Of a stretch of DNA of 64,000 nt, positions 12,100-26,519 are shown in pieces. This DNA is from Pseudoscleropodium purum. Taxonomy: Eukaryota > Streptophyta > Bryopsida > Hypnales > Brachytheciaceae. Where the stretch lies: contig OZ017800.1 in the NCBI GenBank assembly GCA_963969395.1, positions 12,432,479-12,496,478 of the forward strand, given 5' to 3'. Every line of letters starts with the position of its first letter. Within the stretch, counting starts at the first letter, position 1. Both the position numbers and the translations under genes were made by a program. The notes under the pieces are model-generated. The model made no database searches. It had not been told where the DNA came from and saw only the letters and a program-made list of their open reading frames with translations.

Positions 12100-12850
12100 G
12101 ACATTGTTGCATTGCTTGTATAGCACTTACATAATGGTTTTTGAGCATTACAAAAAAATATTCAAGAAAAAAATGGGATTGCCACTATACAATAGTATCT
12201 AAGTTACAACATGCAATTTGAGAGGCTTGTCACTCACTATCCATGACTAGATTTGTTTTCTTCTATAAATATTCAAAAAGCAATTTCAACCAACTACCCA
12301 TTTCTTCAATAAGTTTTTATGAAGTCTTTTTGGACATTTGAACACCCCTAAGGATGTTGCATCTCTCCATTTTTGAAAATTTGCTAACATTTGTATAAAA
12401 TTCTATATAGAAAAATATTTTGGAATATTGATGTATAAGTTAAATTTGTAGATTTTTAATTTTAGACTATCTTTATAATTTCAAATTTATTGCCCAAGTT
12501 GCAAAAATTTTGAAGCCCTCCTTCAACAAGGGTTGAATCTAAACCTCAATTTTGGATGAAGACAATCCAATTCAATCATACGTTGTTGCCATTCTAAAAA
12601 AAATATTAGCTAATTGAAAATTTTAATGCAATCTAAAATTAAAATCAAGCTATGGACCAAAGGAAGGTTGATTTTAGGATTTATAGGATATTTTATTTTA
12701 TTTTTTATATACATCAATAAATTCATGTTTTTAATGTTGCTTTGAATTAATGGTCAACTTAATTAGTGAAAGTTTTAGAAATTCTTGATTCCATAATTTT
12801 CTTGAGGTAATTGTATAAGTTTAAGTAATATAGACTTTGAGCTTAACACT
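12100..12850. repeat. Duplicated segment, copy 1 (uninterrupted)
   Basis: This segment (for example GAGGCTTGTCACTCACTATCC, then CTAGATTTGTT, then GATGTTGCATCT) resembles 14010-14076 joined to 15230-15960. The second copy is therefore split by an insertion, while this copy preserves the original join. No coding potential is seen. Confidence 0.6.
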
Positions 12851-13560
12851 ATTGATGCTTTTTACTTTTAAAATTTTGAATTTTATATTTTTGAATTTAG
12901 GGAATAAAGGCTCTGATCCTAGGTGTATCATCTTATTATTATTAGGGGTGTGTTTGGCAAGGAGACACTTGTGGTTTCTTTACATGCTATTGTGAAATCT
13001 AAAGAGGTGCATGCTCCTACAAAGGCTTCTTTATTTCAAGGTACAAAACCTAAAGACTTTTTAAGAGGGTGTCACTTGTAAGTTCTTTGATACCTATGAG
13101 GTTTTAGGGGGGTTTGCACCTGTAATCCGTGATGAAGGAAATTTCAATGGAAGCAAGAAATGTGGAGATGTGCCACAAGGATAGTTGATACAACAAGAGG
13201 ATGGTTTGCAATTTTTTGGGGATGCCTATTGGTTTTAGTTTATTCAATAATGGATTTAACAAATGTACTAGAAATTTAATTGAACAATAGTTTCAAGCTT
13301 GATACCTAATGTTTTTGTTGGTTGTGATTACAATTGGAAGAAGTCTTGAGCCAATTCCTTGGATTTTCCAAAGGTTTTCAAATCTTCAATTTTAGAATTT
13401 TGTTTTTGTTTTTGAGCTAGGAATCTCTAGGCTTTATGCTTTTTTGATATGTGTATGTTGGGGTGCTATTGATCCTAAATTCATTTCTTTTGTTTCATTT
13501 TAATCCCCAATGATGGAAGTATTTAGTTATTGTGATTTATAAAGTATTGGAAGGACATTG
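12851..13560. other. Gene-free spacer
   Basis: No gene is recognisable. It is less AT-rich than its neighbours in places, but all frames are short and without domains. Confidence 0.4.
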
Positions 13561-13571
13561 AACCACTTACA

Positions 13572-13632
13572 ACTATAAGGGCAATACATTATGTTGTTTG
13601 TAGTTCATATTGCCCTTATAAATGAGTTATAG
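13572..13632. repeat. Short inverted repeat
   Basis: The arms TATAAGGGCAATA (about 13575) and TATTGCCCTTATA (about 13608) can pair around a loop of roughly 20 bases. It could be a MITE remnant. It has no following T-run that would suggest a pol III gene. Confidence 0.5.
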
Positions 13633-13639
13633 CATTTTT

Positions 13640-13980
13640 TGTACAAGAATGGTAACGAATTGCATACTAGTTACATATAAACTGCAAACCAATTGTATCT
13701 AAGTCAACCATGAAATGCTATGAGTTGGAGACTTGTTAAATTGTGAACTAGTTTTGTATAAGTTGATGATGAGTTGCCCACCAGTTGTAAACAAGTTAGC
13801 TATAAATTGCATATAAGTTACAAACCGGTTGTAGATGATTTGGCCATAAATTGCACATGAATTACGATTTGCCATTAATTGCAAATAAGTCACACACAAG
13901 ATGCATAGGAGTTGTAAAGAAGTTTTGAACAAATCACATACAAGTCGTAAACAAGTTGAGTCACAAGTCACACACTCAAT
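13640..13980. repeat. Degenerate ~11-bp periodic repeat
   Basis: Words such as AGTTGCATATA, AGTTACAAACC, GGTTGTAGATG and AATTGCACATG follow each other at about 11-base steps. The period is not a multiple of three, and the 95-residue minus-strand frame over it is simply a product of the repeat. Confidence 0.6.
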
Positions 13981-14764
13981 AGCCATAATGGCATCACAAA
14001 AATATATTCAAGTAAAAAATTAGGTTGCCATTATACAATAGAATTTGAAATACAACTTGCAATTTGAAAGGCTTGTCATTCATTTGTTTCGGGTGCATAG
14101 TAGTGTCACTATGTACCCCAAAAAACAAAAATTTATAGAATCATTTCTCTTGCCTCTCCGGGTTCAAAAATTAATTAATTAAAATTATAAATTCCCTTAT
14201 ACCTCTCCACACAATTAGTTTAGAAAATTAGATTAAAAAATCAATTTAGAAAACCAATTTCAGTATCCCCTCCCTCCCTCTTCCACTTTGTAATTTCTTA
14301 AGTTAGGTTTCTCACCAAAGAATATGGGATATATGTTCTCTCACCAAATACATATCTCAATATGTATACATATCTCAATACATATTTCAATATCCATATT
14401 GTATACATTTTTTTGTATCCGTATCAAAGTATCCATATGAAAATACCATATTCATATCTTTTTTTTTTTTGAAGATCAACAGTTGGGAGGGGAGTTCCTA
14501 AATTTTCAACCACAATCAACGATTGATATTGACCACCATTTGAAGTTCCTTCTAAAATCAAGTCAATGGTTCTGAAGGTGGGTTTTAATTTTTCCATGAA
14601 CCATCAATGACCCCGGGTTTTTTTAGAGCAAGGAGTATTTGCCACAAGGCTCGGATGTCTCTTTTGAGTGGATATTGAGGAAAGGTACCTACTATCCACC
14701 CAAAAGAGACTCCATTTTGGGCTCATTTTTGAGTTTTAAAGATTTTAAAATTTTCATTTGCAAG

Positions 14765-14788
14765 CCCCCCCCCCCCCCCCCCCCCCCC
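14765..14788. repeat. Poly-C run, 24 bases
   Basis: Twenty-four consecutive C residues are present on the plus strand. Its length in the genome should be treated as uncertain because such runs are prone to polymerase and sequencing slippage. Confidence 0.9.
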
Positions 14789-14880
14789 TCTTGTAATTTT
14801 TAGAAACCAACATAGTAATAATCAATATGGGATAATTCTCTTGTATCCATATCCATTATTGTATTTGTATCTAGTATCCA

Positions 14881-14990
14881 TATTCAATATTCATCCCGGA
14901 TCTATATCCAGTATTGTATTCATATCTAGTACTCATATTCAATATTCATCCCGGATCTATATCCAGTATTGTATTCATATCTAGTACTCA
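14881..14990. repeat. 55-bp tandem repeat, two copies
   Basis: A 55-base unit starting TATTCAATATTCATCCCGG occurs at 14881 and again at 14936, essentially without change. It lies in a stretch rich in TATCCATAT-like words. Confidence 0.9.
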
Positions 14991-15229
14991 TATTCAATAT
15001 TCATCTATATATGTATTCGGTGTTGTATATGTATCTGATATTCATTTTGTATTTCATATTTAGACAGCTCAGATTAAATCTCACAAGATCAGTAGCTTGT
15101 GATTTTTTAAGAAATCAACGGCAATTTTGAAGGTCAACATTTTTTCTTAAAAAAAATCAATGGCCTGTAAATTTTTTAAGAGAGGGGGGGCAACTAATGC
15201 AAACTAAAAGGGAGCCATCTTTTGAGTGG

Positions 15230-15960
15230 ATAGTCATTCACTATCCACTAGATTTGTTTCTTCTATGAATATCTAAAAGCAATTTCAATCAATGACCCAT
15301 GACTTCCCTCTTGAGCTTCTATGAAGTTTCTTTGGAGCCTTAAATACCTCTAAAGATGTTGTATCTTTCCAGTTAAAAAAATTTGTTGATACTTGTATAA
15401 AATTCAATATATAGGAATATTTTTGAATATTGATGTATGAATTAAATTTATAAACTTTAAAAAAAATGAGATTTTCAGTTAAATTTGTAGATTTGTATTT
15501 TTGAATCTATTGTTTAAGTTGTAAGAAAATTTTGAAGCTTTCTTTTAGTAAGAGTAGAATCTTAACCTCAATTTTGAATGAAGACAATCCATTGCAATTA
15601 GAAATTGTTGCCATTTTCAAACAAACTAGTTGAATGAAAATTCTAAAGCAATCTAATTAAAATTAGAATCAAACTACAAACCAACAAGTGGTTGAATTTC
15701 ATGATTTTGAGGATATTAATTATAAAAATAAAAACTTTGATGTAAATCAACAAATTATTGTTTTTAATGTTGCCTTTGAATTGAAGGTCAACTTAATTAG
15801 TCAAAGTCTTACAAACCTCTATTTTTATAGTTTTGTTGAAATAAACGTATAAGTTTAAATAATATAATTATGAAGTTTGGAAATGTCAAATCATTTTACT
15901 CTTAAATTTTTTAATTCAATTTTTTGGAATTTTCTAAAGGATGATCTTCAACAAGTCAAT
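15230..15960. repeat. Duplicated segment, copy 2 (right part)
   Basis: This resembles 12230-12850 in order and orientation (CTAGATTTGTTTCTTCTATGA and following). Divergence is noticeable, so the duplication is old. Confidence 0.6.
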
Positions 15961-16940
15961 TAAAAGGTCATAAAATAGTATAGTTAAATCTACCAAAATG
16001 ATAATAAAGACCCTCCAAAAAGCATTGTTTTAAGAGTTGGTGGTATTTGGAAAATTTTTGGCTTCAAGACAATCAAAGATTTTTAGGGGTGTAAGAATTA
16101 TAAAGAATAGCCTTCCAATTTTTTTTTAATGAGAATTTGAAGAAGGCATGCTTTCTTTTAGAGCATGTAGTGTTTAGTATTTAGATGCATTCAACAAAGT
16201 TTTAAAAGCCCATTTTGTGAAGAACCACAAAAACAAGACCAAAATAAAATTGGTGTGTTGAGACATGCATCACCTCCAATCTTCTTGTCCACCCTCCCAA
16301 TTGGCACAAATCATTCTTCATCAATATATTTGTTGGCACTAATGATATTGGTAGTTATAATACTTCTATGAAACAAACAATACATGTTTGCAATTCTTTT
16401 CATGATTATTGGAAACAATGAATGCTCCTTAAAACTGGAGCTTGAAAGTATGGAATTAATTCCAATTTTGTGGTAATCTAAGTACTTTGATTTTAAAGGA
16501 AATCTTTGGGTTATAGATCATTGAGAACGCTATCTTTGAAGCAATTACCGAGACATGAGATTGACCCACCAAGGGGGAATATATAACTCAATTGAAACTC
16601 AAATTTACCTGGATTAGGATTTCGAGATAGTGCCATAACAATTAAAGCATTCACAACGTTTGGACAGAGATATGAATCCTGAAGCCTTTGGAACATTCCT
16701 CGCATAGTTTACAAGCACGAAATAACTTAACCTCAAAATAAGCGAAGAATGCAGCCCATGATAGTAACTTATGCAAGCTCCGATAACTGATCGAAGACGC
16801 CGAGTGTATAAAATTTATCCATTTGCTTAACTCTTTACAAAACAAAAGTCCCCTCCATGACTTGATTTAAACCTCTGCGGGGATAAATGGGAATTAAAGT
16901 GATATCTACTTCTGATCAATTGTAAGGATCAGATGATTGA
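15961..16940. other. Spacer and RPT3 3' flank
   Basis: The AT-rich part to about 16400 holds no gene. From about 16500 the base composition shifts towards that of genes. This is likely the 3' untranslated region and flank of RPT3, which is transcribed towards it; the short minus-strand frames here have no domain. Confidence 0.45.
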
Positions 16941-16947
16941 AAAGCAC

Positions 16948-19865
<2,918 letters not shown>

Positions 19866-20250
19866 AATGCAATTTATGCCCAAATCTCAAACCCTAACAA
19901 GACCTCCAAGCTTTCTCTGCAACAAGGGACTCAAATAAGAGGAGAGGGCCATAGTCACATTCACGGAGAGATTCTGCAGTGAACTTTGGGAACATATTGC
20001 GTTCCCCTGATCTCAGATCGACGGCCGATACTCCCCCGAGGATGATCGGATGGCCAGGAAGGCAGGACGGGAGGACTTTGCCTACACTCCTCCATTTCGA
20101 ACTTTGAGAGTGACAAGCGTTGGCAATGACGGTCTTTTCGATTTCAAGTGCCGAATTTTAGTTTCTGTTGCCTTGTGATCAAGGGGCTCATCATGTTTCT
20201 GCTTGAACCCTAATTTCGGAGCTGCAGATTTTCACTGCGAAAGTGCAGCT
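19866..20250. promoter_or_regulatory. Shared divergent promoter RPT3/hyccin
   Basis: Only 385 bases separate the two ATGs. The interval contains the plant telo-box core AAACCCTAA at about 19890 and a related AACCCTAA near 20206, elements common in promoters of growth-linked housekeeping genes. I saw no clear TATA box. Shared or bidirectional control is an inference from spacing. Confidence 0.6.
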
Positions 20251-23200
20251 ATGCCGGGCGAGATTGAGCGCAAGGCGACCTGGCATGGAGACATGGTGAA
20301 GGCGCGAGACCGCATCCAAGCTCTTCACCGCGTCTTGGGTGCCTTCGAGTCTTACACCTCTCTGCTGGTACAGTATGCAATTCCATGTATCCCTTCACTT
20401 TCTTCATCTTCTTTGTCTTCTTTGTCTTTATTCGTCTTTTTCGTATCAATCAGCTCTGTCAATCAATTAGCTCTGTGCATCCCTCGATTTGGCTTCCTCT
20501 CATTTTTGGTTTTAGGTTATGAGCTTTTCGGGACGAGCGTTGCTCAGGTGCTACCGTCCCCGGAAGTGCTGATCTCTGGCACATTCTTCTATTGAAAGTA
20601 CATTTTATTTCCACGAGCAGCTCTCCTTCTAGCATTTGTAGCTGTAGCTGCACCCGTCATATGATCGGTTTGTTAATTCAGTTGAGTTGATTTTGGTTTG
20701 GTTAGTGCGGTGTAAGGATCTGCTTTAGGGGTTGGCTTGGTGTATGTGGGAGACGGAGATTTTCAAATTCTGAACACGTGATCGGTCACGTTTAGCTCTG
20801 AAGGACCGAGAGGCTCAAATTGGTTCTTATGATTTTTGTGAAGCAGTTTTGAGTAGATCTATAGTATTTCTTGATAGGCCCACTGCTGTGACCCAAGGAT
20901 CTGAATCTATTGCGAATGCTTACCTGCACAATGTTTGTATACTGGCTTGCCAGCTTGCATGATATCTTGCTGTGAAAAGAATGATATGCTCATGGAGACT
21001 TCCGTTGTCCAATTTTATTTAATATTTGGCCAATTTATGCGATAGAAAATTCGTCACTATCTGAGTTATAGTTTTCACATTAATAGTTTTCACAATTCGA
21101 TCAATGAATTGTTCATTTTCAAACCATAAATCCTTGGTGCTGTAGGGGTTAAATACAGAGCTGATGCTTTGAGAATGAGGTTGAGTGGTATATTTGCAAA
21201 TGATGTCACAACAGTGATGGATTGAATGGGGACCGTTTTCCATTTTCAGGAATCCGAGCGACCTGCGAAGCATTTGCTCGATGATGAGAATGTGGCAGAC
21301 AAGATATCAAGGCGGCTTTTGCAACCAGCATCTGGGAAGGTCAGTTTATTCTGAGTTTGGTATGTTCTGATGTGTTATAAGGTTTTTTTGAAATGATCAA
21401 TTGAATGCAATTGAGGTAGGGGCACTTATAATCAACATTAATTCAAAATTGTGGCCCTAAAATCTGAAACAGTTGGTGCATATTGATTAAGAGGACGTAG
21501 ACCACCTAAATAAGTGTTCAAGTGTCAGTTTCCGTTTTAGTGTTCAACATGTGTTCGGTCATTTACTGGTATGATTTTGAACCTTCATATCTTTTGCATA
21601 TGATATCCGAATTGCGCATTCATGGGTGTGTTGGAACACTCTTTCATTTGCTAACTGGTATATATAAGAATAGTAGCCATGTGGTTACGGGTGTCCACCC
21701 CTTTTTCTCTGTAATTTTTTAATTACCTGGGTTCTGGATTTCTCTCTTAGTGGAAAGTATGCTCTCTCACGTTCATTCGTTTGTTATGGCAGGGAAATGA
21801 CCAAGTCTGTCAATGGCTGTTTGACACTTACCAAACGCAAGATTCTGAGTTACAGCTCGTGGTGCTTCGCTTTCTTCCGATCCTATGCGGGGTTTACTTA
21901 CCTCGCGTTACCACTAGTCCAGACGAGCCCTTAGCAGGTACTCTTGTGTAACTATGTGGATCAAGGATGAGCTGCTCGTTTTTTATCGTGAGGCTTAGTA
22001 GTAAGTTTTCTCGAGTCTATGCAAGAATCCTCTTTCTCTGTATTTGTTCTGTATCAAATTCAAAATTGCAAATCACTTGATATTCTATGACCCTTCCTCA
22101 GGCTTTTGTGACCCCTCACCAAAAAATGAAATATCTTTCATGTATATTCTTGGGAGAGATTTTAATTAAAGTGAAGATCGACACCTTTGTAATAAGGTCC
22201 CTATTTTTGTGGGAGGCAAAGGGACACTGCTACACGTGGTTGATAATGTGATACCTTATGTGCCTTTTTGAATTGACCGTATATTGCAGCGTCAGTCCTA
22301 ACGTTTACATGAGGGAAATGCAATGAAAATTCCTTCTTTATAGAAACGGAGTTGTTGACATGGACCAGTTGATTTCTCCATGTTTTCGTGGCAGGTTTTG
22401 AGGCGGTTCTGCTGGCATTGTATGGGGCAGAAACGAAGGCACGAGGAGGAAGGCCAGTAACGATCAACATCCCTGATCTCGGCCAAGCTAGCCTTTACCA
22501 CTCTCCGCGTCAGGCAGTTGGAGATTCGAAATCTGTGAGGCCTCTCTCTAGATGCTCAACAATATTCATGTTCATTGGTGACTTACATGTGCAGAAGCAT
22601 CCAATCTTGGTTTTAAATTGTTAGCTGCCTTATAAATTACTTTCAGTGAGGTTTTGCTTTGTTCTCGACCAGATCTTTAAACTTTTACTCATTGTATGAC
22701 CACAGCATGTCGAAGTCATTTCACCAGCATTAGAGCCCCAAAGCTCAGTGAAGAGTACAAAACGGTCAGTGATTGTAGGAATTGCCCTGGAATTGTTCCA
22801 CAGGCGGATAATTTTGATGCCATCAAAAGCTAAGCTGGATTTGTGTCACTATGCTAGAAGGTACGTGGTAATTTATCTGGTTTTTGATATTGTGGTTCAT
22901 GGGATCATCATTTTACAATTTGAACGTGTAGCAGACTCACTTTCCGCTGGTGAATCTTGCCCATGGTACGAATTTACGATGCAGTTCTTGACCATGCCGA
23001 GATCTTTGAATGTGTAAACTTAAAGCACTGATCTCTTGATACCACAGCTGGGCAGTGAAGGGTTGCGGCTGGAGCAATGAAATAGAAACCATAGCACGGT
23101 CTGCACTACCAACCCCTCCTTCTATAAACCCTGTCCACACAGGGTCATCTGCCTCTGTGGGAGTTGCATTGACTATTGGTGAAGCCCTCACTGTTGATCA

Positions 23201-24310
23201 GGATCCTTTAGATCCACCTCCTTTTCGAAGATCCACTCGACCTGGAAGATGGGACGTTACCGGTATGTCATCTTGTAACCTTAATCATGCTCTTTCAACA
23301 CTCATAACCTTATTTCGTTGATATCAAGTGATTTGGATTTTAATTCTGCTCGAGGCTATGGGTATGCTACATCAAAACCTTGACTTGATGGGAGATTGTA
23401 GACCACTATCTGAGGGACAGTGCATATCTCCATTTATTCAAAGATCAGTGATCATAGACATGTAGCCATGTCATGGTTACACGCAACTTGAAGACCAACC
23501 AAGTGGACTGGAAGAGATGAAATGCTGTTGGTTCCAGGGGGTTAGCATAAGAGAATGGAACAGGTTGAAGTCCTAAAGTGTAGTTGAAAATTAGAGCACT
23601 GGTATATCAACTTTGCATACCTCAACTACTTCTGCATCGCAACTTGCAATTAGTGTAGGATATTAATGAGTTTCGTCAGTCCCATTAGTGCTGAAAATTT
23701 TTTGTGTAATTGAAAGCCAAGCTCTGAGTTTAGACCAAGGTTTATGGACTCCCTAATGCCGGATTAATCACAGGCCCTGGCAGTACTAATGCCACCATAA
23801 AATATTTTCAGTGCAGAGACATCGGGTAGCTCCTCTGCAGTTCAACTAGTGTTGATAGACTTCTGTGCTATTGAAAGCCAAGCTCTGAGTTTATGGACTC
23901 TAATGCTGGACTAATGCCTCCATGCGATACTTTTCTGTGCAGAGACATCTGGCACCAGCTCTTCGGACTCAGGCGAAAACGACCGTGATGCAGCGTGGGA
24001 ATCAGACTACCAAGATGATTCCGCCGATGGGCCCCGGGTATCCCTGGAGATGGAGGTCCTGCGTCCTGTTTTTAAGGTGCTGGGGCACTGCCTCATGGCC
24101 CCTCTCAGTACCCCAACGCTCAAGTCTGCGGCCGTGGATGCGGCCAAGGCTTTGTATGCCAGGTCTTCTCAGTCTTTGATGCCTGAAGCCATGCTGGCTT
24201 CTCGAAGTCTTATCCGTCTTAGTGTAGCCTCTTCTGCGTTTGGTCCTTCGCCTTCCACTAAGGTTAGCGTTGGAGCGAAGTTGGACAAGCGTCCCACGTC
24301 TGGTAAGTAG
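20251..24310 (+). CDS. HYC: Hyccin-like PI4Kα complex subunit (HYC)
   Basis: Seven exons: 20251-20367, 21250-21339, 21793-21937, 22395-22534, 22706-22860, 23048-23262 and 23943-24310, giving 409 residues. Conserved hyccin/FAM126 stretches include CQWLFDTYQTQDSELQLVVL, RFLPILCGVYLPR, and FEAVLLALYGAE. Plant hyccin proteins bind NPG and EFOP in the complex that anchors phosphatidylinositol 4-kinase alpha 1 at the plasma membrane. The Ser/Asp-rich stretch at the start of exon 7 (GTSSSDSGENDRDAAWESD) looks like a disordered linker. The stop follows the sequence TCTGGTAAGTAG, which is also a good splice donor, so further C-terminal exons are possible; I saw none that were convincing downstream. 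The start is the first ATG in frame (MPGEIERK). Confidence 0.88.
23680..23990 (+). repeat. Tandem duplication over intron 6/exon 7
   Basis: Two similar units of about 160 bases lie head to tail: ATTGAAAGCCAAGCTCTGAG occurs at about 23711 and 23873, and GCAGAGACATC at about 23816 and 23939. The second carries the real exon 7 acceptor. The first carries a decoy acceptor followed by a frame that ends at a stop after about 35 codons. Confidence 0.75.
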
Positions 24311-26515
24311 CAACCAATTCAACTAAACCTGAATGCGTCTGAATAAGCAATTGAGCATTGTTTGTATTGCAAAATTGCCTAATTTTTTTGGTTGGATCTT
24401 GTTGGAAGTCAAAAGAGTATTCCCTTCTTATGCAATTTTTTGGACAATGTATGAATAAACTATGAATTTTCAAATTGCCAAAAATAGGTGTATCCAAAAG
24501 CAATTCTAGGCTCTCATGAATAGAGGCTATATATTTTAGGCAAGAATTTGTAGGTGTTGGTTTTAGAAAGGGTTTAGAATTAGGTGGAGTTACCTTAGTT
24601 TAGGGGAGTATTGAAGCTCATTATTTTTTGGGTGATTGCTCAATTTCATGCATAGAGCCAGGTACATGCAGACTGGAAATTCATTTTGTCATTCAAGGGA
24701 ATACTTTTGATGGTTCTCTTTGGGTATATAATTGAATTGGTTTTGTTTCATAATGCTTGTTTACACGAAGGCTTGGCTTGGCTATCAGAACGCTCTGCTT
24801 TGCCATGTTTTCATTCTCTGTTTCTTTAGAGCCATGTTTGTAAGGTAAGCCTTTACAGTGAAGAGCACTGAGGGCCTTCACCACTGTTATGCAACTGATG
24901 ACAAGAGAGTGAGCCTGAGTCTCAATTGCCTTACAAAGAGTAATGCCTTGAAGTGCAATTGCTTTTGTTCCGTAGAGAATGAAGGAAATCATAACATTTG
25001 GCACTCAATGCTTGGATTACGTTGGACTTCAGTATATTTAATGTGTTACATCTAACTAATTTCACTGTGAAATTCTACTTCAAAAACTGCCATTATCATT
25101 TTGGGTAAATCTCCAAAATCAATATGTACCTATGTGGAAGAAACGATTTTAGAATCTCTACAAAAAAAAATTTGATACTTCATAACCTTTGCATATGATA
25201 TTCAAATGTTTCATTCTTTGGTGTGTTGAAAAATATGAAAATTTGACAAGTCTAATAGTAATTAGGCACAATAGCAAAAAATGGCAATTTGGGGGGTGCC
25301 CACCTTAAAGATTGTAAGGAACTCTCTATTTCAATGCATTTTCAACATTTTTTTTATTTATGTTGACTTTTTGAAGTCTTATCCTAGGATTTAATTTTTT
25401 GGATTGTTTGTGGAATTTGTTGTAATTTCCAATGAATGTGAGAATGACATTAGGTGTAAAGTATTATATTATAATCAATGCCAATGAATTGAGAAAATTC
25501 TCTATGGTAATATATAACCACTAACTTATTGAATGTAGACAATGTGTTGTTAGTCCTTAAAATTCTAAGCAACCATATTGTGGTTTTTGAGGTTAACATT
25601 TGGTCAATTGTTGCATTTTGACTTTTGACTTGTTTGTATGGGTAATTCGTATTTTTGAATGCACACTTTGAATACATTCCAAAATGTAATTTCCCCACAC
25701 ATGCAAGTTTGAATGCATTTTCTATGAATTTATGAGTGATTTGGCTTCAAGAAATCAATTTTTGCAATTATTTAAGGTTTTTGTAAGGAATTGCCACTTA
25801 GCAAATTTTTTAACATTTGAAGACATTCTTCCTTGATGGCCATGGCATGAAAACCATCTTCTAGGCCATAAGAATAGTGTTTTAGAATTTTTTTTCAATT
25901 CATTTTGCTTCCCACTTTTTATTGTTACAATATAACAACACTTCATTGTTTGGATTGTAGAGAAAAGCATTTTTAAATTTTTTATGAATATATTAATGTT
26001 TTGGGATGTTTCATTTTTTTCAAAAGAATCATTGTAGTGCAAGGGAGTTCCTAATTTTTCACAAAGTGAACTCAAGTTCTAATATTTGGTACATTAGTTT
26101 CCAAACCTAATATTTACATCATACTAAAAGATGCAAACTACATTCACAATCATTTAATTCTCATTTAATTTTAAAGTTGCAATTATCCCATGGGGCACAT
26201 ACATTAGTAAGAATAAAAACCTTCTTATCTTGCAATGGTAAATCTCAAATGGTTAGGAATTTGAACTTGAATTCTTTTGCATGTGTTCTATATGAAATTG
26301 AGATAAAGATCTTATAATTACAATGACGTGTATTTTTTCAATGAAGTATTATAACACAAAAGTAGTAATTTTTTGTTTGGAGGACTCAAAATGTCTAAAA
26401 GAATTTTAGGGGTTATGAATGTCTCCAAGAACTTATTGTAGGAGCTACTAAAAATAAATGAAGTACATCAAAGAGTCTTAAGAAAGAAACTATTGTCAAT
26501 TCTTCACAAATGTAA
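24311..26515. other. Hyccin 3' flank and gene-free spacer
   Basis: The first few hundred bases are probably the 3' untranslated region. Beyond about 25080 the DNA becomes AT-rich with no recognisable gene. The short open frames lack domains. Confidence 0.45.
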
Positions 26516-26519
26516 CTAG

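Larger units (their letters stand above)
14077..15229. mobile_element. Insertion of about 1.15 kb, unclassified
   Basis: This interval interrupts a duplicated segment whose other copy (12100-12850) is continuous across the join. CATTCA flanks both sides (near 14071 and 15231), consistent with a short target duplication. Inside are a hairpin (TCTCTTTTGAGTGGATA near 14657 with its complement near 14697), a 24-base C run, two copies of a 55-bp repeat, and a block (15060-15210) that recurs inverted at 34725-34870. No protein-coding domain is seen and no matching terminal inverted repeats were found. Confidence 0.55.

Noticed and set aside
13699..13986. 95-residue minus-strand protein
   Set aside because: It is produced by an 11-base degenerate repeat; there is no domain or splice context.
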